A stretch of DNA of 64,000 bases from Natrinema zhouii (GTDB lineage Archaea; Halobacteriota; Halobacteria; Halobacteriales; Natrialbaceae). The notes under the pieces are model-generated. The model worked only from the letters and a program-made list of their open reading frames with translations. It made no database searches and was not told where the DNA came from. The stretch lies in NCBI RefSeq assembly GCF_013456555.2, contig NZ_CP059154.1:2728001-2792000 (forward strand). The letters run 5' to 3'. How positions within the stretch are numbered: position 1 is the stretch's first letter; each line of letters begins with the position of its first letter. Shown piece after piece: positions 48,572 through 57,743 of the stretch. The position numbers and the translations under genes are program-made.

Positions 48572-49134
48572 GCCTTGACCACCCCGGATTCCTCGGAGCG
48601 AACGACGTACCACGCGCCGAATCCCGCACTGCCCACGGTGATGAGAACACCGGAGAACAGCCCCGTCTCACCGCCGAAGTGACGGAACGGGTTCTGCTGA
48701 ACCATCCCGGTCGAAACGATCGCACCGCCGCCCTTCTCGAGTGACTTCTGGGTGGCGATCGCGACGGCCGCGCCCTTCTCGCCTTCCCGCGGCGATACCA
48801 TGAACGTCACCGTCTGCGTTCCCTCGTCTAACTCCTTCTCGGCGTAGTTGAAGCTTGTAGCGTCCTCATCGAATGCCCCCGATTCGGTGATGCTGATCGT
48901 TGTCGGCTCGTCCGCCTGGAGCTCGAGTGAGAACCGGCCGGGCTCGTAACTCCAGTCGGTCACTCGCGTCTGGTTGTCGATTATCCGAACGGCATCCTCC
49001 TCGGCCTGTACGACCGGTTCACCGTCGGTCTGGTTGGCTGCCGTTTCGTTGCTCTGTGCGACGGCTGGCCCAACGCCCATGCCCATCGCGAGCGCCAGCG
49101 CTGCAACCGTGGCAACGATGAAAAGACGTCGCAT
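48568..49134 (-). CDS. Secreted, membrane-anchored viral protein
   Basis: 188 aa. A Sec-type signal peptide (MRRLFIVATVAALALAMGMG, cleavage after AVAQ), an extracellular beta-rich domain of about 125 residues with several N-x-T sequons (NETAANQT, DNQTRV) and a C-terminal helix LFSGVLITVGSAGFGAWYVV. It starts 2 bp after the spike-like gene's stop. Similar small companions of the spike are found in pleolipovirus-like operons. Confidence 0.75.
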   Translation of the reverse strand: MRRLFIVATVAALALAMGMGVGPAVAQSNETAANQTDGEPVVQAEEDAVRIIDNQTRVTDWSYEPGRFSLELQADEPTTISITESGAFDEDATSFNYAEKELDEGTQTVTFMVSPREGEKGAAVAIATQKSLEKGGGAIVSTGMVQQNPFRHFGGETGLFSGVLITVGSAGFGAWYVVRSEESGVVKA

Positions 49135-49136
49135 GG

Positions 49137-50990
49137 TCAGTTGTTCCCCAGTCCCGGGACCGCGTCGGTGACGATGCCGACCACAGCGAGGATGACGATG
49201 CCGATTAGGCCGAGTCCGAGCAACCCGCCGCCGCCCTCGAGACCGCCATCGAATAGGCCACCGAATAGCGGCCCGTCATCTTCTTTCTCTTCCTGTGCTT
49301 CCTCCTGGAGCCGCTTTTGCTCTTCTCGAACTTGCTCGAGTTCTTTCTTGAGAGCTTCCACGTCGGCCGTCTGGATGTTTTGCGACTCGGGCTCGAAGGT
49401 TTCGACATCGTTGCCATCCGCGTCGGTCACTTTCACGAAGGTCGTCGGACTCTCAATTTGCGTGAAAGCGCCCTTCTTCTCGCCGTTTTCGTTGGTGTAG
49501 TTGTACGCGATATAGAGGGGAGCATCCCACTCGCTCGGGTGGTAGGTCGCTCCGGTCTTGTAGCCGATAACCTCGCCCAGCAGCGTCTCGACCGAGGTCG
49601 TGCTGAGATCGGACGACAGATCAACCTCCCATGTCCCGTCTCCGTTATCGGTGAAGCTTGAGGCCGGCGTGTCCACCGTCTCGCCGTCGGTCGTCGTCAG
49701 CGTGTAGGTTTCGTCAGTGACCGGCTCGGTTGACAGCGTGAGTACACCGGACGAGATCGAGGCCGATGACGTTACGTCGTTTCTCGGGACGTGATCCGTG
49801 AAGATATCCGCTTCCACCTCCCAAACGCCGTCTTCTGCCTCGTTACTTTCGATCTCGAGATTCGCCGATAGGTCGGCTGTCGTCGGGATTCCCATCAGCG
49901 CGGCATGAGCCGACTGCCCGGCCGCGTTATCGTAATTCTGGTTCAGTTCCGTTGCGGCCGTCACTGGGTCAATGATCTGATCCGTCGGAATGTCGCCGGG
50001 TGACCACTGAGCGTACACGTCCGACGAGAATCCCGAGAGGTCCGACTGCACGCTATCGAGCGAACTGACCGCGCTGTCCCACGCACTGGTGAAGTTCGAC
50101 TTCTTACTGTAGTGCGTCCGATCTGACCCATCGACGCTCTGGATTGCCAGCGATCCCATCTCGTAGTTGTTCGACCACTGCGTTTCGTCGAGATCGCCGC
50201 GCCAGTCGTACCAGACCGTGTAGCCGCTGTCGTTGTTCAGCGACAGCGCGACGTACTCGATTTCCCGGCCGTCCGCGAGCGTCGTCGTCAGTTCGTGAAC
50301 CTGATTCAATCCACTCAGGTCATAGACCGGGTCGTCCGCCTCGCGGTCGTCGCCGGGGAACCATCGACCGAAAACGCCAGCAACGGTCAGGTTTTCGTGG
50401 GTTTCGACCTGCTCGATATGGTGCGCCATTTGACGCACCTGCTCGTTGGAGTGGGTGACGATGTTCTCTTGAATCATCGCCGCGTACTCTTCCGTCGCGT
50501 TCTGCATCGCCGCGTTAGCCTCGCTCTCGACGTTTCCGGCGTTCATCTCCTTGACGATCGCCCCCTTTCCTTTCGTGAGGCCGATCGTATCGATATGCTG
50601 GATGTTGTTCCCGATCGAGGTCATTACCCGCTCATTCGCGCTCTGCATCTCGAGCGCCCCGGCGAAAAGATCAGTCTGTAAGGCGTCTTCGCCGGTATAG
50701 CCGCTGTAATCTTGGTCGTCGCCCGTGAACAGGTGTTCACCGACCGTCTTACCAGTTACATACTTCACAGCGGCAGCGCCACCTACTACGCCGATCACCG
50801 CGACCGGTGCGACCGCGGCCGCTCGGCCGATCGGCGAGTACCGAGGTACGACCGTCGAGCCGCCCCCGATCGCCACGACCGTCCCGCCCGCAACGGCCGT
50901 CCGCCGGAACAGACCGCGACGAGTTATTCCGCTGCTCGAGCCGGCCCCGCCCGAATCTGTGGGCCGTGGGCGTGGGCCTTGGGCTGACAT
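49137..50990 (-). CDS. Spike-like protein (pleolipovirus VP4-like)
   Basis: 617 aa. The N-terminus ITRRGLFRRTAVAGGTVVA is a twin-arginine signal. A second hydrophobic stretch (AAAVAPVAVIGVVGGAAAV) follows. The large extracellular domain ends in a coiled coil at about 535-570 (VEALKKELEQVREEQKRLQE), a Gly/acidic linker and a C-terminal anchor (LLGLGLIGIVILAVVGIV). Tat signal, beta-rich head, coiled coil and C-terminal anchor are the architecture of the pleolipovirus spike, which binds host cells and fuses membranes. Its head region 330-520 contains Ig-like strands with Ser/Thr-rich loops. Confidence 0.82.
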   Translation of the reverse strand: MSAQGPRPRPTDSGGAGSSSGITRRGLFRRTAVAGGTVVAIGGGSTVVPRYSPIGRAAAVAPVAVIGVVGGAAAVKYVTGKTVGEHLFTGDDQDYSGYTGEDALQTDLFAGALEMQSANERVMTSIGNNIQHIDTIGLTKGKGAIVKEMNAGNVESEANAAMQNATEEYAAMIQENIVTHSNEQVRQMAHHIEQVETHENLTVAGVFGRWFPGDDREADDPVYDLSGLNQVHELTTTLADGREIEYVALSLNNDSGYTVWYDWRGDLDETQWSNNYEMGSLAIQSVDGSDRTHYSKKSNFTSAWDSAVSSLDSVQSDLSGFSSDVYAQWSPGDIPTDQIIDPVTAATELNQNYDNAAGQSAHAALMGIPTTADLSANLEIESNEAEDGVWEVEADIFTDHVPRNDVTSSASISSGVLTLSTEPVTDETYTLTTTDGETVDTPASSFTDNGDGTWEVDLSSDLSTTSVETLLGEVIGYKTGATYHPSEWDAPLYIAYNYTNENGEKKGAFTQIESPTTFVKVTDADGNDVETFEPESQNIQTADVEALKKELEQVREEQKRLQEEAQEEKEDDGPLFGGLFDGGLEGGGGLLGLGLIGIVILAVVGIVTDAVPGLGNN

Positions 50991-51115
50991 CAGATCACCC
51001 CCGCCGCGGAGATCACGGCGAGAACGACGGTCAGTGCCGAGGCCCCGAGACAGTACCCGAGAACGGCGAATCTGTACGACTCAGAATCTGTCTGATCGAA
51101 AATCTTGAAATTCAT
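50990..51115 (-). CDS. 41-aa membrane protein
   Basis: The frame starts MNFKIFDQTDSESYRFAVLG and ends in one hydrophobic helix YCLGASALTVVLAVISAAGV. The stop overlaps the spike start (TGATG), so they are translationally coupled. It lies between two structural genes, suggesting a small virion membrane protein. Confidence 0.65.
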   Translation of the reverse strand: MNFKIFDQTDSESYRFAVLGYCLGASALTVVLAVISAAGVI

Positions 51116-51127
51116 AGTTCTCCCTCG

Positions 51128-51667
51128 TTAGTCCCGCATCAGTACCACGGCCGCGCCGATCACGGCCACCGCGATCACGGCGAGCCCGGCGAGCATCCCG
51201 CCGTCGCCGAGATTACCGCCGCCCGTGAAGACGCCGCCGAGGAAGCTGGAATTATCCTCAATGCTCGCGCTTTCGATCGCCGAATCCGGCCCGGTGACGA
51301 CCACTCGATACTCGCCGTCGAGATCGAGGCCAGTGTCACTCTGGTTGTACTCGAGCTCGGTCGTGTTGCCAGCGTCGGTCCCGATCGTGTCCTCGAGCGC
51401 GATCGTCGCGTTCGCTGAGTCGTTCGCGTATTCCGTCTCGTTGTAGAACGTGACGGTGGCCGAGGTGTTGGCCGGGTCGTCTATCGTTTCGTTCCAGACG
51501 ACAGAGACGGTGATGGGCTCCGTTTCGTTCGTGAGCGTCACCGTCTCGTTAGTCGAGTAGTCCGCTGTCTGTGCGCCAGCGACCGAGACGACCCCGGCGG
51601 TCGCGATCGCCGCGACGAGCAGCAGCGCGAGCAGAAACGCCGTATCCTTCAAAGAATGGTTTCTCAT
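51128..51667 (-). CDS. Secreted, C-terminally anchored viral protein
   Basis: 179 aa from the ATG at 51667; an earlier start adds 16 polar residues before the signal peptide. Signal LLALLLVAAIATAGVVSVAG, cleavage near GAQ, then a Thr/Asn-rich beta domain with about eight N-x-T sequons (NETVTLTNETEP, NTSATV, NETEYANDS), and a C-terminal helix GMLAGLAVIAVAVIGAAVV. Probably an N-glycosylated virion or envelope surface protein. Confidence 0.72.
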   Translation of the reverse strand: MRNHSLKDTAFLLALLLVAAIATAGVVSVAGAQTADYSTNETVTLTNETEPITVSVVWNETIDDPANTSATVTFYNETEYANDSANATIALEDTIGTDAGNTTELEYNQSDTGLDLDGEYRVVVTGPDSAIESASIEDNSSFLGGVFTGGGNLGDGGMLAGLAVIAVAVIGAAVVLMRD

Positions 51668-51683
51668 GTGCTGTCCCTCCGGT

Positions 51684-52151
<468 letters not shown>

Positions 52152-52205
52152 TCAGGAAAACCAAGGTTCACCAAAGTTTATACCAAGGCGGGTTGCCGCC
52201 GATGC

Positions 52206-52391
52206 ATGGCGCTGAACAAACTCAGACGCTTGGACCAGAACTCGCTCGGGATCACCTTGCCGAAAGACGATCTTCGGGTGGAGGGGCTACTCGACGAACA
52301 CGGCGACCTCGAGGGGGAACACCACCTCCACATCCGTCACGTCGGTGACGGTGAGTGGTCGGTCGAGCTCGTCGAGGGGATCGATGCGTGA
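52206..52391 (+). CDS. AbrB/SpoVT-like small DNA-binding protein
   Basis: 61 aa. MALNKLRRLDQNSLGITLPK followed by DDLRVEGLLDEHGDLEGEHH and a C-terminal DGEWSVELVEG is the swapped-hairpin layout of AbrB-type proteins; from memory close to a haloarchaeal family DUF8053. It is divergent from the structural operon and could repress it. Confidence 0.7.
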   Translation: MALNKLRRLDQNSLGITLPKDDLRVEGLLDEHGDLEGEHHLHIRHVGDGEWSVELVEGIDA

Positions 52392-52465
52392 GCGCCGATC
52401 TACTTGAAGAGGCCAAGCGAGAACAACGCTGGGAACTCGAGCGGGAAGCGATGAACCCGGTCTAA
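52388..52465 (+). CDS. 25-aa ORF coupled to the AbrB-like gene
   Basis: GTG start overlapping the previous stop by 4 bp (GTGA). The frame encodes SADLLEEAKREQRWELEREA and MNPV, a charged helix. Coupling and composition are halophilic, but it is too short to be certain. Confidence 0.35.
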   Translation: MSADLLEEAKREQRWELEREAMNPV

Positions 52466-52488
52466 AGAAATGTCAGGTGTAGTTTATG

Positions 52489-52986
52489 CTACGATTGGTC
52501 TTCAATGACCACTGTTTCAGTAGATGAGCCAATGACTGTTTCCGAATCACCAGTATTACCGATGACAGTGACCTCAACGGTAACTTCAGTCGTGTCCGGG
52601 TCGTTAAAAGTCGTTGTGCCATCATGAGTGAATTCGAATGCCATCGTTGCTCCTGTCTTAGATGCTGTTTTCGAAGCTGAATTTACGGAATTCGTATTTA
52701 TTTGTACTTCGCTTTTATCGATGGCACTATCTTCAACATCAGTAATCTTGACCTGTGATTCGACACTTTCGACATTGCCCATTGAAGTAAGAGAAATCTG
52801 CACTCCATTTCCTTCACTTTCAATAGTCGTTCCTGCTTGTGCTTCTTCGTCCATTCCTTGACCGAGATCAAGGACGAATGCTGCGATTACGGCCGCGAGG
52901 ATGACAGTAATCGCAACCATGAGGATAACCCCAATAACAGGGGAAACTGCACGCTCTTCTTCGCTTCCAACGAGTTTTTCTTTCAT
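52489..52986 (-). CDS. Type IV pilin-like protein (provirus, second of pair)
   Basis: 165 aa. [12 protein letters not shown] precedes [21 protein letters not shown], the archaeal type IV pilin signature with a PibD site before AVSPV. The head has [20 protein letters not shown] then Ser/Thr/Asp-rich beta strands without cysteine. Start and the preceding gene's stop overlap by one base, so the two pilins are co-translated. It would form or join host adhesion pili. Confidence 0.87.
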   Translation of the reverse strand: MKEKLVGSEEERAVSPVIGVILMVAITVILAAVIAAFVLDLGQGMDEEAQAGTTIESEGNGVQISLTSMGNVESVESQVKITDVEDSAIDKSEVQINTNSVNSASKTASKTGATMAFEFTHDGTTTFNDPDTTEVTVEVTVIGNTGDSETVIGSSTETVVIEDQS

Positions 52987-53441
52987 TAGGTGGTAACCTC
53001 GAAGCTATTGACGACTGTCGTAGTGTCTGTACTGTCTGCGTTATCCCCAATATAGGCGACAACGCTGTACGAATCAGCGCCAGCATTTCCGCTAGTCAGT
53101 GTCACTGACGCGCCAACATCAGTTAGATCGACAGTACCAGAACCACCACTGGCTGTTTCGCTCTCTGTTAATTTCGTACCATCACTTTTAGTGATATAAA
53201 TGCCATCTGCGTTACCTAGACTGGTCAATTGTACTGAGACCTCAGAGCTTTCATCACCTTCAATATCGATACCAGCTTGCGCTTCTTCGTCCATTCCTTG
53301 ACCAAGGTCAAGGACAAATGCAGCAATTACAGCCGCGAGGATAACTGTGATCGCAACCATGAGGATCACGCCAATGACTGGTGATACTGCTCGTTCGTCT
53401 TTATTTCCGATCAGTTTCGATCTGTATTGTTTCAAATCCAT
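52986..53441 (-). CDS. Type IV pilin-like protein (provirus, first of pair)
   Basis: 151 aa from the ATG at 53441. [17 protein letters not shown] and [20 protein letters not shown] match the decayed-provirus pilins closely. The head is Asp/Ser/Thr-rich with no cysteine. A leader hairpin (CACAGCACCGCTGTG) directly before the start contains the same words as before the pilin at 14645. Type IV pili are virus receptors in many archaea, so a provirus that makes pilins may change host adhesion or infection by other viruses. Confidence 0.87.
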   Translation of the reverse strand: MDLKQYRSKLIGNKDERAVSPVIGVILMVAITVILAAVIAAFVLDLGQGMDEEAQAGIDIEGDESSEVSVQLTSLGNADGIYITKSDGTKLTESETASGGSGTVDLTDVGASVTLTSGNAGADSYSVVAYIGDNADSTDTTTVVNSFEVTT

Positions 53442-53763
53442 GTTTATCACAGCACCGCTGTGAACGGTCGGTAAGGTTATGCGCGGTGGTCTGGAACCAC
53501 TTTTCGCGCGTAGGGGGATTGGAAGTCACAGCCAACCCGACGCGCCTCTTGCCGTTCCGCTTGGTGCGTACACTCAGCAGGCAACCCCTCCCATATATAC
53601 TTAGAGGTCCGTGAAAGTCTCCTGAACTAACATCGGTTTCAAAGCTGAGAATTAGTGGCCCCTATCTCTGCTACAGTGGGGTCTTGAAGCAGCCCCCTCT
53701 TGCGATTTGGTGGTTTGCCGCTGAAACGGTACGAATTTGACCATTCGGGGTTATCTCCTTTCT
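53442..53763. promoter_or_regulatory. Divergent promoter region between pilins and their regulator
   Basis: No gene seen. On the minus strand TATATATGG at about 53590-53598 is a TATA box for the pilins, giving a leader of about 125 nt. The same TATATATGG lies before the decayed-provirus pilins near 14476. The regulator is read outward from the other end. Confidence 0.5.
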
Positions 53764-54597
53764 ATGGAGTGGGACGAGCCGGTAATTTCCGAACGTGACC
53801 TCGCGCGCACCTACAACGGAGGTGCCTACGAAGACCCGTGGGCCGCCGTCTTAGATTACCAAGCTGTGATGCGATACGCGAGCGAGCACCCGAACAAGGG
53901 CTCGAGTGCGATTGCGACTGCGCTCGAGATTCCGCGCGGACGCATTCGACCGTGGCTCGACAACGGAAGTAAACCTGACCCGGTCCATGGAATCGAGATC
54001 GCCCGCGACCACGGGTGGCTCGAAGCAACATATCACAACCGTGAGTTCCAAGCGTTGAATGTACTCGTCGCGAACGTCTTTTCCGGCGGTTCGATCCGAT
54101 CCGATGCGTTTCATCCCTCGTTCGCATTGAACCACCAAGAATACCATTCACATGTTATCGATGCCCTCGAGATGACTGGGCTCGAATTCGAATTCCATCA
54201 CGAAGACGATCCGAACCGTGCGACCGAAGTCCGACCAACAGACGGTGCGACCGTCTTGGGCCGAACGCTCGCGACCCTGGGGGCTCCGGTCGGCCCGAAA
54301 GCCAAGCTCGAAGATTTCACGCTGCCCTGGTATCTCGACGACGCTCCCTTTGAGGTCCGCGAGATGTTCGTGCTCTCCTACCTTGCGAATCGAGCTATCC
54401 ATCACCGTGACAAGGATACAGTTCACATTCAGGAGGAGCGATCCAAAGCCTACCGCGACGAGCTGGCCGAACTAATCGAAGACGTTGCGAAGGAACCAGT
54501 CACTTCCGGCGAGCGAATGGTAACGATTTCGGCGGATGCGGCCCGCTCACTCGGATTACAGTCGCGGTATCGATTCCCGTCCGAAGAAACGGAGTGA
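53764..54597 (+). CDS. HTH plus LAGLIDADG-like regulator divergent from pilins
   Basis: 277 aa from ATG 53764; an upstream start adds nine residues. Residues 25-80 form an HTH (AVMRYASEHPNKGSSAIATALEIPRGRIRPWLDNG). Residues 95-230 recall a degenerate LAGLIDADG endonuclease fold: FQALNVLVANVFSGGSIRSD, VIDALEMTGLEFEF, and VLGRTLATLGAPVGPKAKLE followed by LPWYLDDAPFEVREMFVLSYLANRAI. No acidic catalytic pair typical of active enzymes is clear, so it is likely a regulator, like the unrelated WhiA proteins that reuse this fold. It is divergent from the pilins here and in the decayed provirus. Confidence 0.72.
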   Translation: MEWDEPVISERDLARTYNGGAYEDPWAAVLDYQAVMRYASEHPNKGSSAIATALEIPRGRIRPWLDNGSKPDPVHGIEIARDHGWLEATYHNREFQALNVLVANVFSGGSIRSDAFHPSFALNHQEYHSHVIDALEMTGLEFEFHHEDDPNRATEVRPTDGATVLGRTLATLGAPVGPKAKLEDFTLPWYLDDAPFEVREMFVLSYLANRAIHHRDKDTVHIQEERSKAYRDELAELIEDVAKEPVTSGERMVTISADAARSLGLQSRYRFPSEETE

Positions 54598-54612
54598 ATC
54601 GGTTCTCGGTTG

Positions 54613-54885
54613 TTATTTCTCCAAATCCTCGGCCTCGAGCTCACCCTCGAGATACGCGCGCCCACGGTCAGTGATCTGGTACAGCCCCTCGTCGACGCGA
54701 TCGACGAGCCCGGCGTCACGAAGCATCCCGAGCCGCGTACTCAGATAGTGCCGCGAATAGTCGATGTTCGCCTCGAGGACGCGAGGAGACAGGATCAGAT
54801 CGGTGTCCGCGAGGGTCTCGAGGATGCGGTCATCGGCTTGCGTCATCCACGATACCCTCGGTCTTCGCATACAGTCACGTCCCAT
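54613..54885 (-). CDS. Winged-helix repressor-like protein
   Basis: 90 aa (85 from the second ATG at 54870). MRRPRVSWMTQADDRILETL, ILSPRVLEANIDYSRHYLSTRLGMLRDAGLVDRVD and LYQITDRGRAYLEGELEAED are the phage PhiH1-repressor-like winged helix of haloarchaea. It faces the integrase and probably controls lysogeny genes. A decayed copy is at 15600-15810. Confidence 0.85.
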   Translation of the reverse strand: MGRDCMRRPRVSWMTQADDRILETLADTDLILSPRVLEANIDYSRHYLSTRLGMLRDAGLVDRVDEGLYQITDRGRAYLEGELEAEDLEK

Positions 54886-55414
54886 ACCGGCATTTTATCA
54901 ATACTGATTGGATTCATCGACAGCAACATTCGATTCACTGTAGATTAACGAACGGTCGGTTAAGTATAAGTGAGTGGGATGTTTCGGTGTCGCTAACGGA
55001 AGCCAGACGGACCCGCCGCTGCCCGGTCGGGTCCTCGTCAGAAACGCGGACCCGGTGTTAGGGGCACCGGCCCGCTGGCCTCCGTAAACCAGCTACGGAA
55101 GCATGTATTCGCGCAACGTTCCGGGGGATAAAGCCCCCGATAGACCGCATCGGTCGGCCCACGGCCCACAGCCCACGGCCGCCTCGAGTTCCGATATCGG
55201 AAGTATCGGAATCACGGAGAACCGCCGCTCAACACTCACGAAAGCGAGTCAGTCACCGGAAGCGACTATTTTCGGAACTATCGGAAACCGCATTCCGACG
55301 ACTAAGAGGGGCGGGTACAGTCGTTGTAATCAGCCGACGGACAGCAGCCGCGCGCGCCCCAGCTCCTACACAGTGGCGCGCACGGTGAGTCCGCGGTCCC
55401 ACTACAGTGAGACC
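54886..55414. other. Regulatory gap before the integrase
   Basis: No gene is well supported. A hairpin-rich stretch at 55010-55080 repeats the words GGACCCGCC and GGCGGGTCC-like sequences, with CGGACCCGGTGTTAGGGGCA. The region 55300-55410 (CAGCCGACGGACAGCAGCCG) is conserved with the decayed provirus at 15815-15900, so it may hold the integrase promoter or attachment-related sites. A GTAAGTATAAGTGAG A/T-rich box lies at about 54960. Confidence 0.45.
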
Positions 55415-55507
55415 ATGACTAAACTGACACGCTACCACGGTAAGAGTACCGGATACTGTAACGACAGTAAGACGATCGAGACACCGAGCATCGGACTGAG
55501 TCAGTGA
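55415..55507 (+). CDS. 30-aa ORF overlapping the integrase start
   Basis: The frame starts MTKLTRYHGKSTGYCNDSKT and its stop overlaps the integrase start as GTGA. The first 15 residues are nearly the same in the decayed provirus (15903). SNJ2-type integrases depend on small neighbouring proteins, so this could be an accessory factor or a leader that couples integrase translation. Confidence 0.5.
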   Translation: MTKLTRYHGKSTGYCNDSKTIETPSIGLSQ

Positions 55508-56568
55508 CGGGGAGATCTCGAGATCCCGGTCAGCTTCCACCGCGGAAGGCAGTCGAGCGATATCTTCGCCGCCGCCGATCCGACTCGACGGACTCGAGCG
55601 TCACTGCGTGGAAGTACCGGCTGAAGCTGTTCGTCGAGTGGGCGGAAGGAATCGGAATCGAACGCGTCGAACAACTCCAGGGCTACGATCTCGACGAATA
55701 CTTCGAACTCCGGAGTTCGAAAATCGCGCCTGCAACGCTCGAGGGAGAGATGTGGACGCTGAAGAAGTTCGTCGAGTACCTGGAGCAGCTGGACGCCGTC
55801 GATCGAGGGCTAGCCGAGTCGGTTCGAATCCCCGATCTCGACAAAGAAGATCGGACGGACGACGTGACGTTCCCCGCGGAAGAAGCGCTGCCCCAACTCC
55901 AGTACTTCCGTGCATCCGAGAAACACCGCGCGACCCGTGCGCATATGTTTCTCGAACTCGCGTGGTATACGGGCGCTCGACAGGGTGGCCTTCGAGCGCT
56001 CGACGTCCGTGATGTCGATCTCGATGAGAACCTCGTCGAGTTTCATCACCGACCGGAGACGGACACGCCGTTGAAGAACAAACTGAAAGGGGAGCGACCG
56101 GTCGCGGTTCCACCGACTGTGAGCGATATCCTCCGTGAATACATCGACGACCACCGGTACGATACCCGCGACGATCACGGTCGTCAACCGCTCCTCGCGA
56201 GTGCTCGAGGACGGCCCGGAACGAATACGATTCGCGTTTGGTCGTACCTCGCGACGCAACCGTGTCTTCGAGTCTCCTGCCCGCATCAGAAGGTCCGTGA
56301 GCGGTGTAAATGGACGGAGTACGCCCACGCGAGTAAGTGTCCCTCGAGCCGGTCACCGCACAAGATTCGAGCGGGTAGTATCACTTGGCAGCTGAACCGC
56401 GGCATTCCTCCGGAGGTCGTCGCGGACCGGGTGAACGCTACTCAGGACGTGATCTATGATCACTACGACTGGGCGACGGAGGAACAGCGCTGGCGTCGCT
56501 ACCGGGAGAACCTCGAGCGGCGTCGGAACCATATCGAGAAGTTAGATTCTGACGATCATGACAACTAA
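55504..56568 (+). CDS. int: Tyrosine integrase
   Basis: 354 aa, GTG start. The core-binding domain is residues 1-125 (SVTAWKYRLKLFVEWAEGIG). Catalytic residues are visible: first Arg in WYTGARQGGLRALDVRD, the HxxR box in SPHKIRAGSITWQL and the nucleophile Tyr in VIYDHYDWATEEQ. A 45-residue insertion with two cysteine/histidine clusters (CLRVSCPHQKVRERC) before the HxxR box is typical of haloarchaeal integrases. It ends 58 bp from attR, inserting the element in tRNA-Pro(CGG). Confidence 0.93.
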   Translation: MTGRSRDPGQLPPRKAVERYLRRRRSDSTDSSVTAWKYRLKLFVEWAEGIGIERVEQLQGYDLDEYFELRSSKIAPATLEGEMWTLKKFVEYLEQLDAVDRGLAESVRIPDLDKEDRTDDVTFPAEEALPQLQYFRASEKHRATRAHMFLELAWYTGARQGGLRALDVRDVDLDENLVEFHHRPETDTPLKNKLKGERPVAVPPTVSDILREYIDDHRYDTRDDHGRQPLLASARGRPGTNTIRVWSYLATQPCLRVSCPHQKVRERCKWTEYAHASKCPSSRSPHKIRAGSITWQLNRGIPPEVVADRVNATQDVIYDHYDWATEEQRWRRYRENLERRRNHIEKLDSDDHDN

Positions 56569-56626
56569 CACACTAACCGAGAGTCATCGACAGCGAGAGC
56601 ATAGCGAGAGTACTATCAATTACGCT

Positions 56627-56648
56627 AGTTCAAAACTGCGCCGGCCCA
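56627..56648 (+). repeat. attR of the provirus
   Basis: AGTTCAAAACTGCGCCGGCC plus CA. It is identical to attL over the last 13 positions and differs at two of the first nine, as expected if the left part of attR comes from the viral attachment site. The broken T-arm confirms that this is the leftover copy and not a working tRNA. Confidence 0.85.
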
Positions 56649-56812
56649 TACTACTCCCGCACTCCAAACCGCCGAGCGGAGCGTCTGCGACGCGAGGTAA
56701 TCGGAGTGCGGGAGTCGATGCTGCCGCAACGATTCGAACATGCGAGTCGCAGCGCTCGAGCGTAGTGAGAGCGACCGTCTCGCAACTGTTCGACATCTGC
56801 GCCGGCCCACTG
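56649..56812 (+). repeat. tRNA-Pro 3'-end hairpin element behind attR
   Basis: ACTCCCGCACTCC (56652) and GGAGTGCGGGAGT (56703) make a perfect 13-bp hairpin. Then CGATTCGAACATGCGAGTCG at 56730, with an inverted T-arm and the shared core, leads to a direct copy of the tRNA-Pro end (GTTCGACATCTGCGCCGGCC) at 56788. It was the downstream flank of tRNA-Pro before integration. The remainder, 56813-57055, shows no gene. Confidence 0.7.
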
Positions 56813-57055
56813 TTCCCGCATCGTGTGACGAGTCTGTGGGGAAACGAGTCCAACCAGACTCGAGATCGATGTGCAAAATCAGGAATCGAATTTCACCGAT
56901 GTGCAACCCGTGCAACGCAGCCGCTGATCCCGAATCTATCGCATTATTCTGGGTGAGATACCTGTCACTGATAATTAAGTACCGAGAGTAGAAACTGAGA
57001 CGTGTATGCCCTCTAATACACTGAATCGATTCACCGGTTTGACGCCGAGGAATAC

Positions 57056-57448
57056 ATGAACGAACGCCGTAATCGCCGAATCAGTGCTGTTGTCGGTGTA
57101 TTTTTGGTCGTCATCGCCGGTAGTATCTCGTTGCTTGCGGGCAACCTCTTCGAGACTCCGATGGTACTTGTTCAGGTAACGTTGCTGGGACTGGCCGGCG
57201 TGTTCGACATCGTCGCAGCAACCGGCAACCGATTGACTGACCGCTGGGCGTGGTACCAGTGGAATGGCCTTGGAAACGTTCTCCTCGGGGTATCGCTACC
57301 GCTTGGGTTTGCCGGAAGTGGTAACTGGTTTCTGTTCTTCGTGGTGGCCGGCATCGGTGCCCTTTCGCTTGGAGTAATGGGCGTCGATATGCTCATCTTT
57401 CACGGGAAATATACCCGTGGTGAGCGGCTCGACCGCGACGGTGCATGA
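57056..57448 (+). CDS. Four-helix membrane protein
   Basis: 130 aa. Four hydrophobic segments at about 9-29, 36-53, 69-88 and 92-112, with short loops and a basic N-terminus. Family not recognised. The first host gene right of attR. Confidence 0.65.
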   Translation: MNERRNRRISAVVGVFLVVIAGSISLLAGNLFETPMVLVQVTLLGLAGVFDIVAATGNRLTDRWAWYQWNGLGNVLLGVSLPLGFAGSGNWFLFFVVAGIGALSLGVMGVDMLIFHGKYTRGERLDRDGA

Positions 57449-57743
57449 TCGCTCGATTTCCAGTAACTCACCTCTGCTCCTTGCTGAAGCGGGTCTACGC
57501 TACAATCCTGCGGTCAGACACGAATGAATGCGCTGCCCTCGATGTCGTGGGCGATATGTGCTCGTACGGTCACAGCGCCGCACTAACTGGACCGAACTCG
57601 CCGCCTTCCAGCAGGGCCGTCTCGAGGCCGTCGCCCGGCGCGAGCGCGACGGCAAGGCTTCCCGTATACGGATCCGTGAGAGAGGCTACCGGGAGAGGCA
57701 TGGAAAGAAACCACACACGAGGGCAACTCGAACCGAATCGCTG
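57449..57743. other. Intergenic region, no gene seen
   Basis: A 73-codon frame starting MRCPRCRGRY at 57528 has only one CxxC pair and a Lys/Arg-rich, non-halophilic composition, so I do not call it. Nothing else is seen. Confidence 0.45.

Noticed and set aside
55103..55414. Longer start for the 30-aa ORF (134 codons)
   Set aside because: Only the last 30 codons match the decayed provirus; the upstream part is low-complexity and not conserved.
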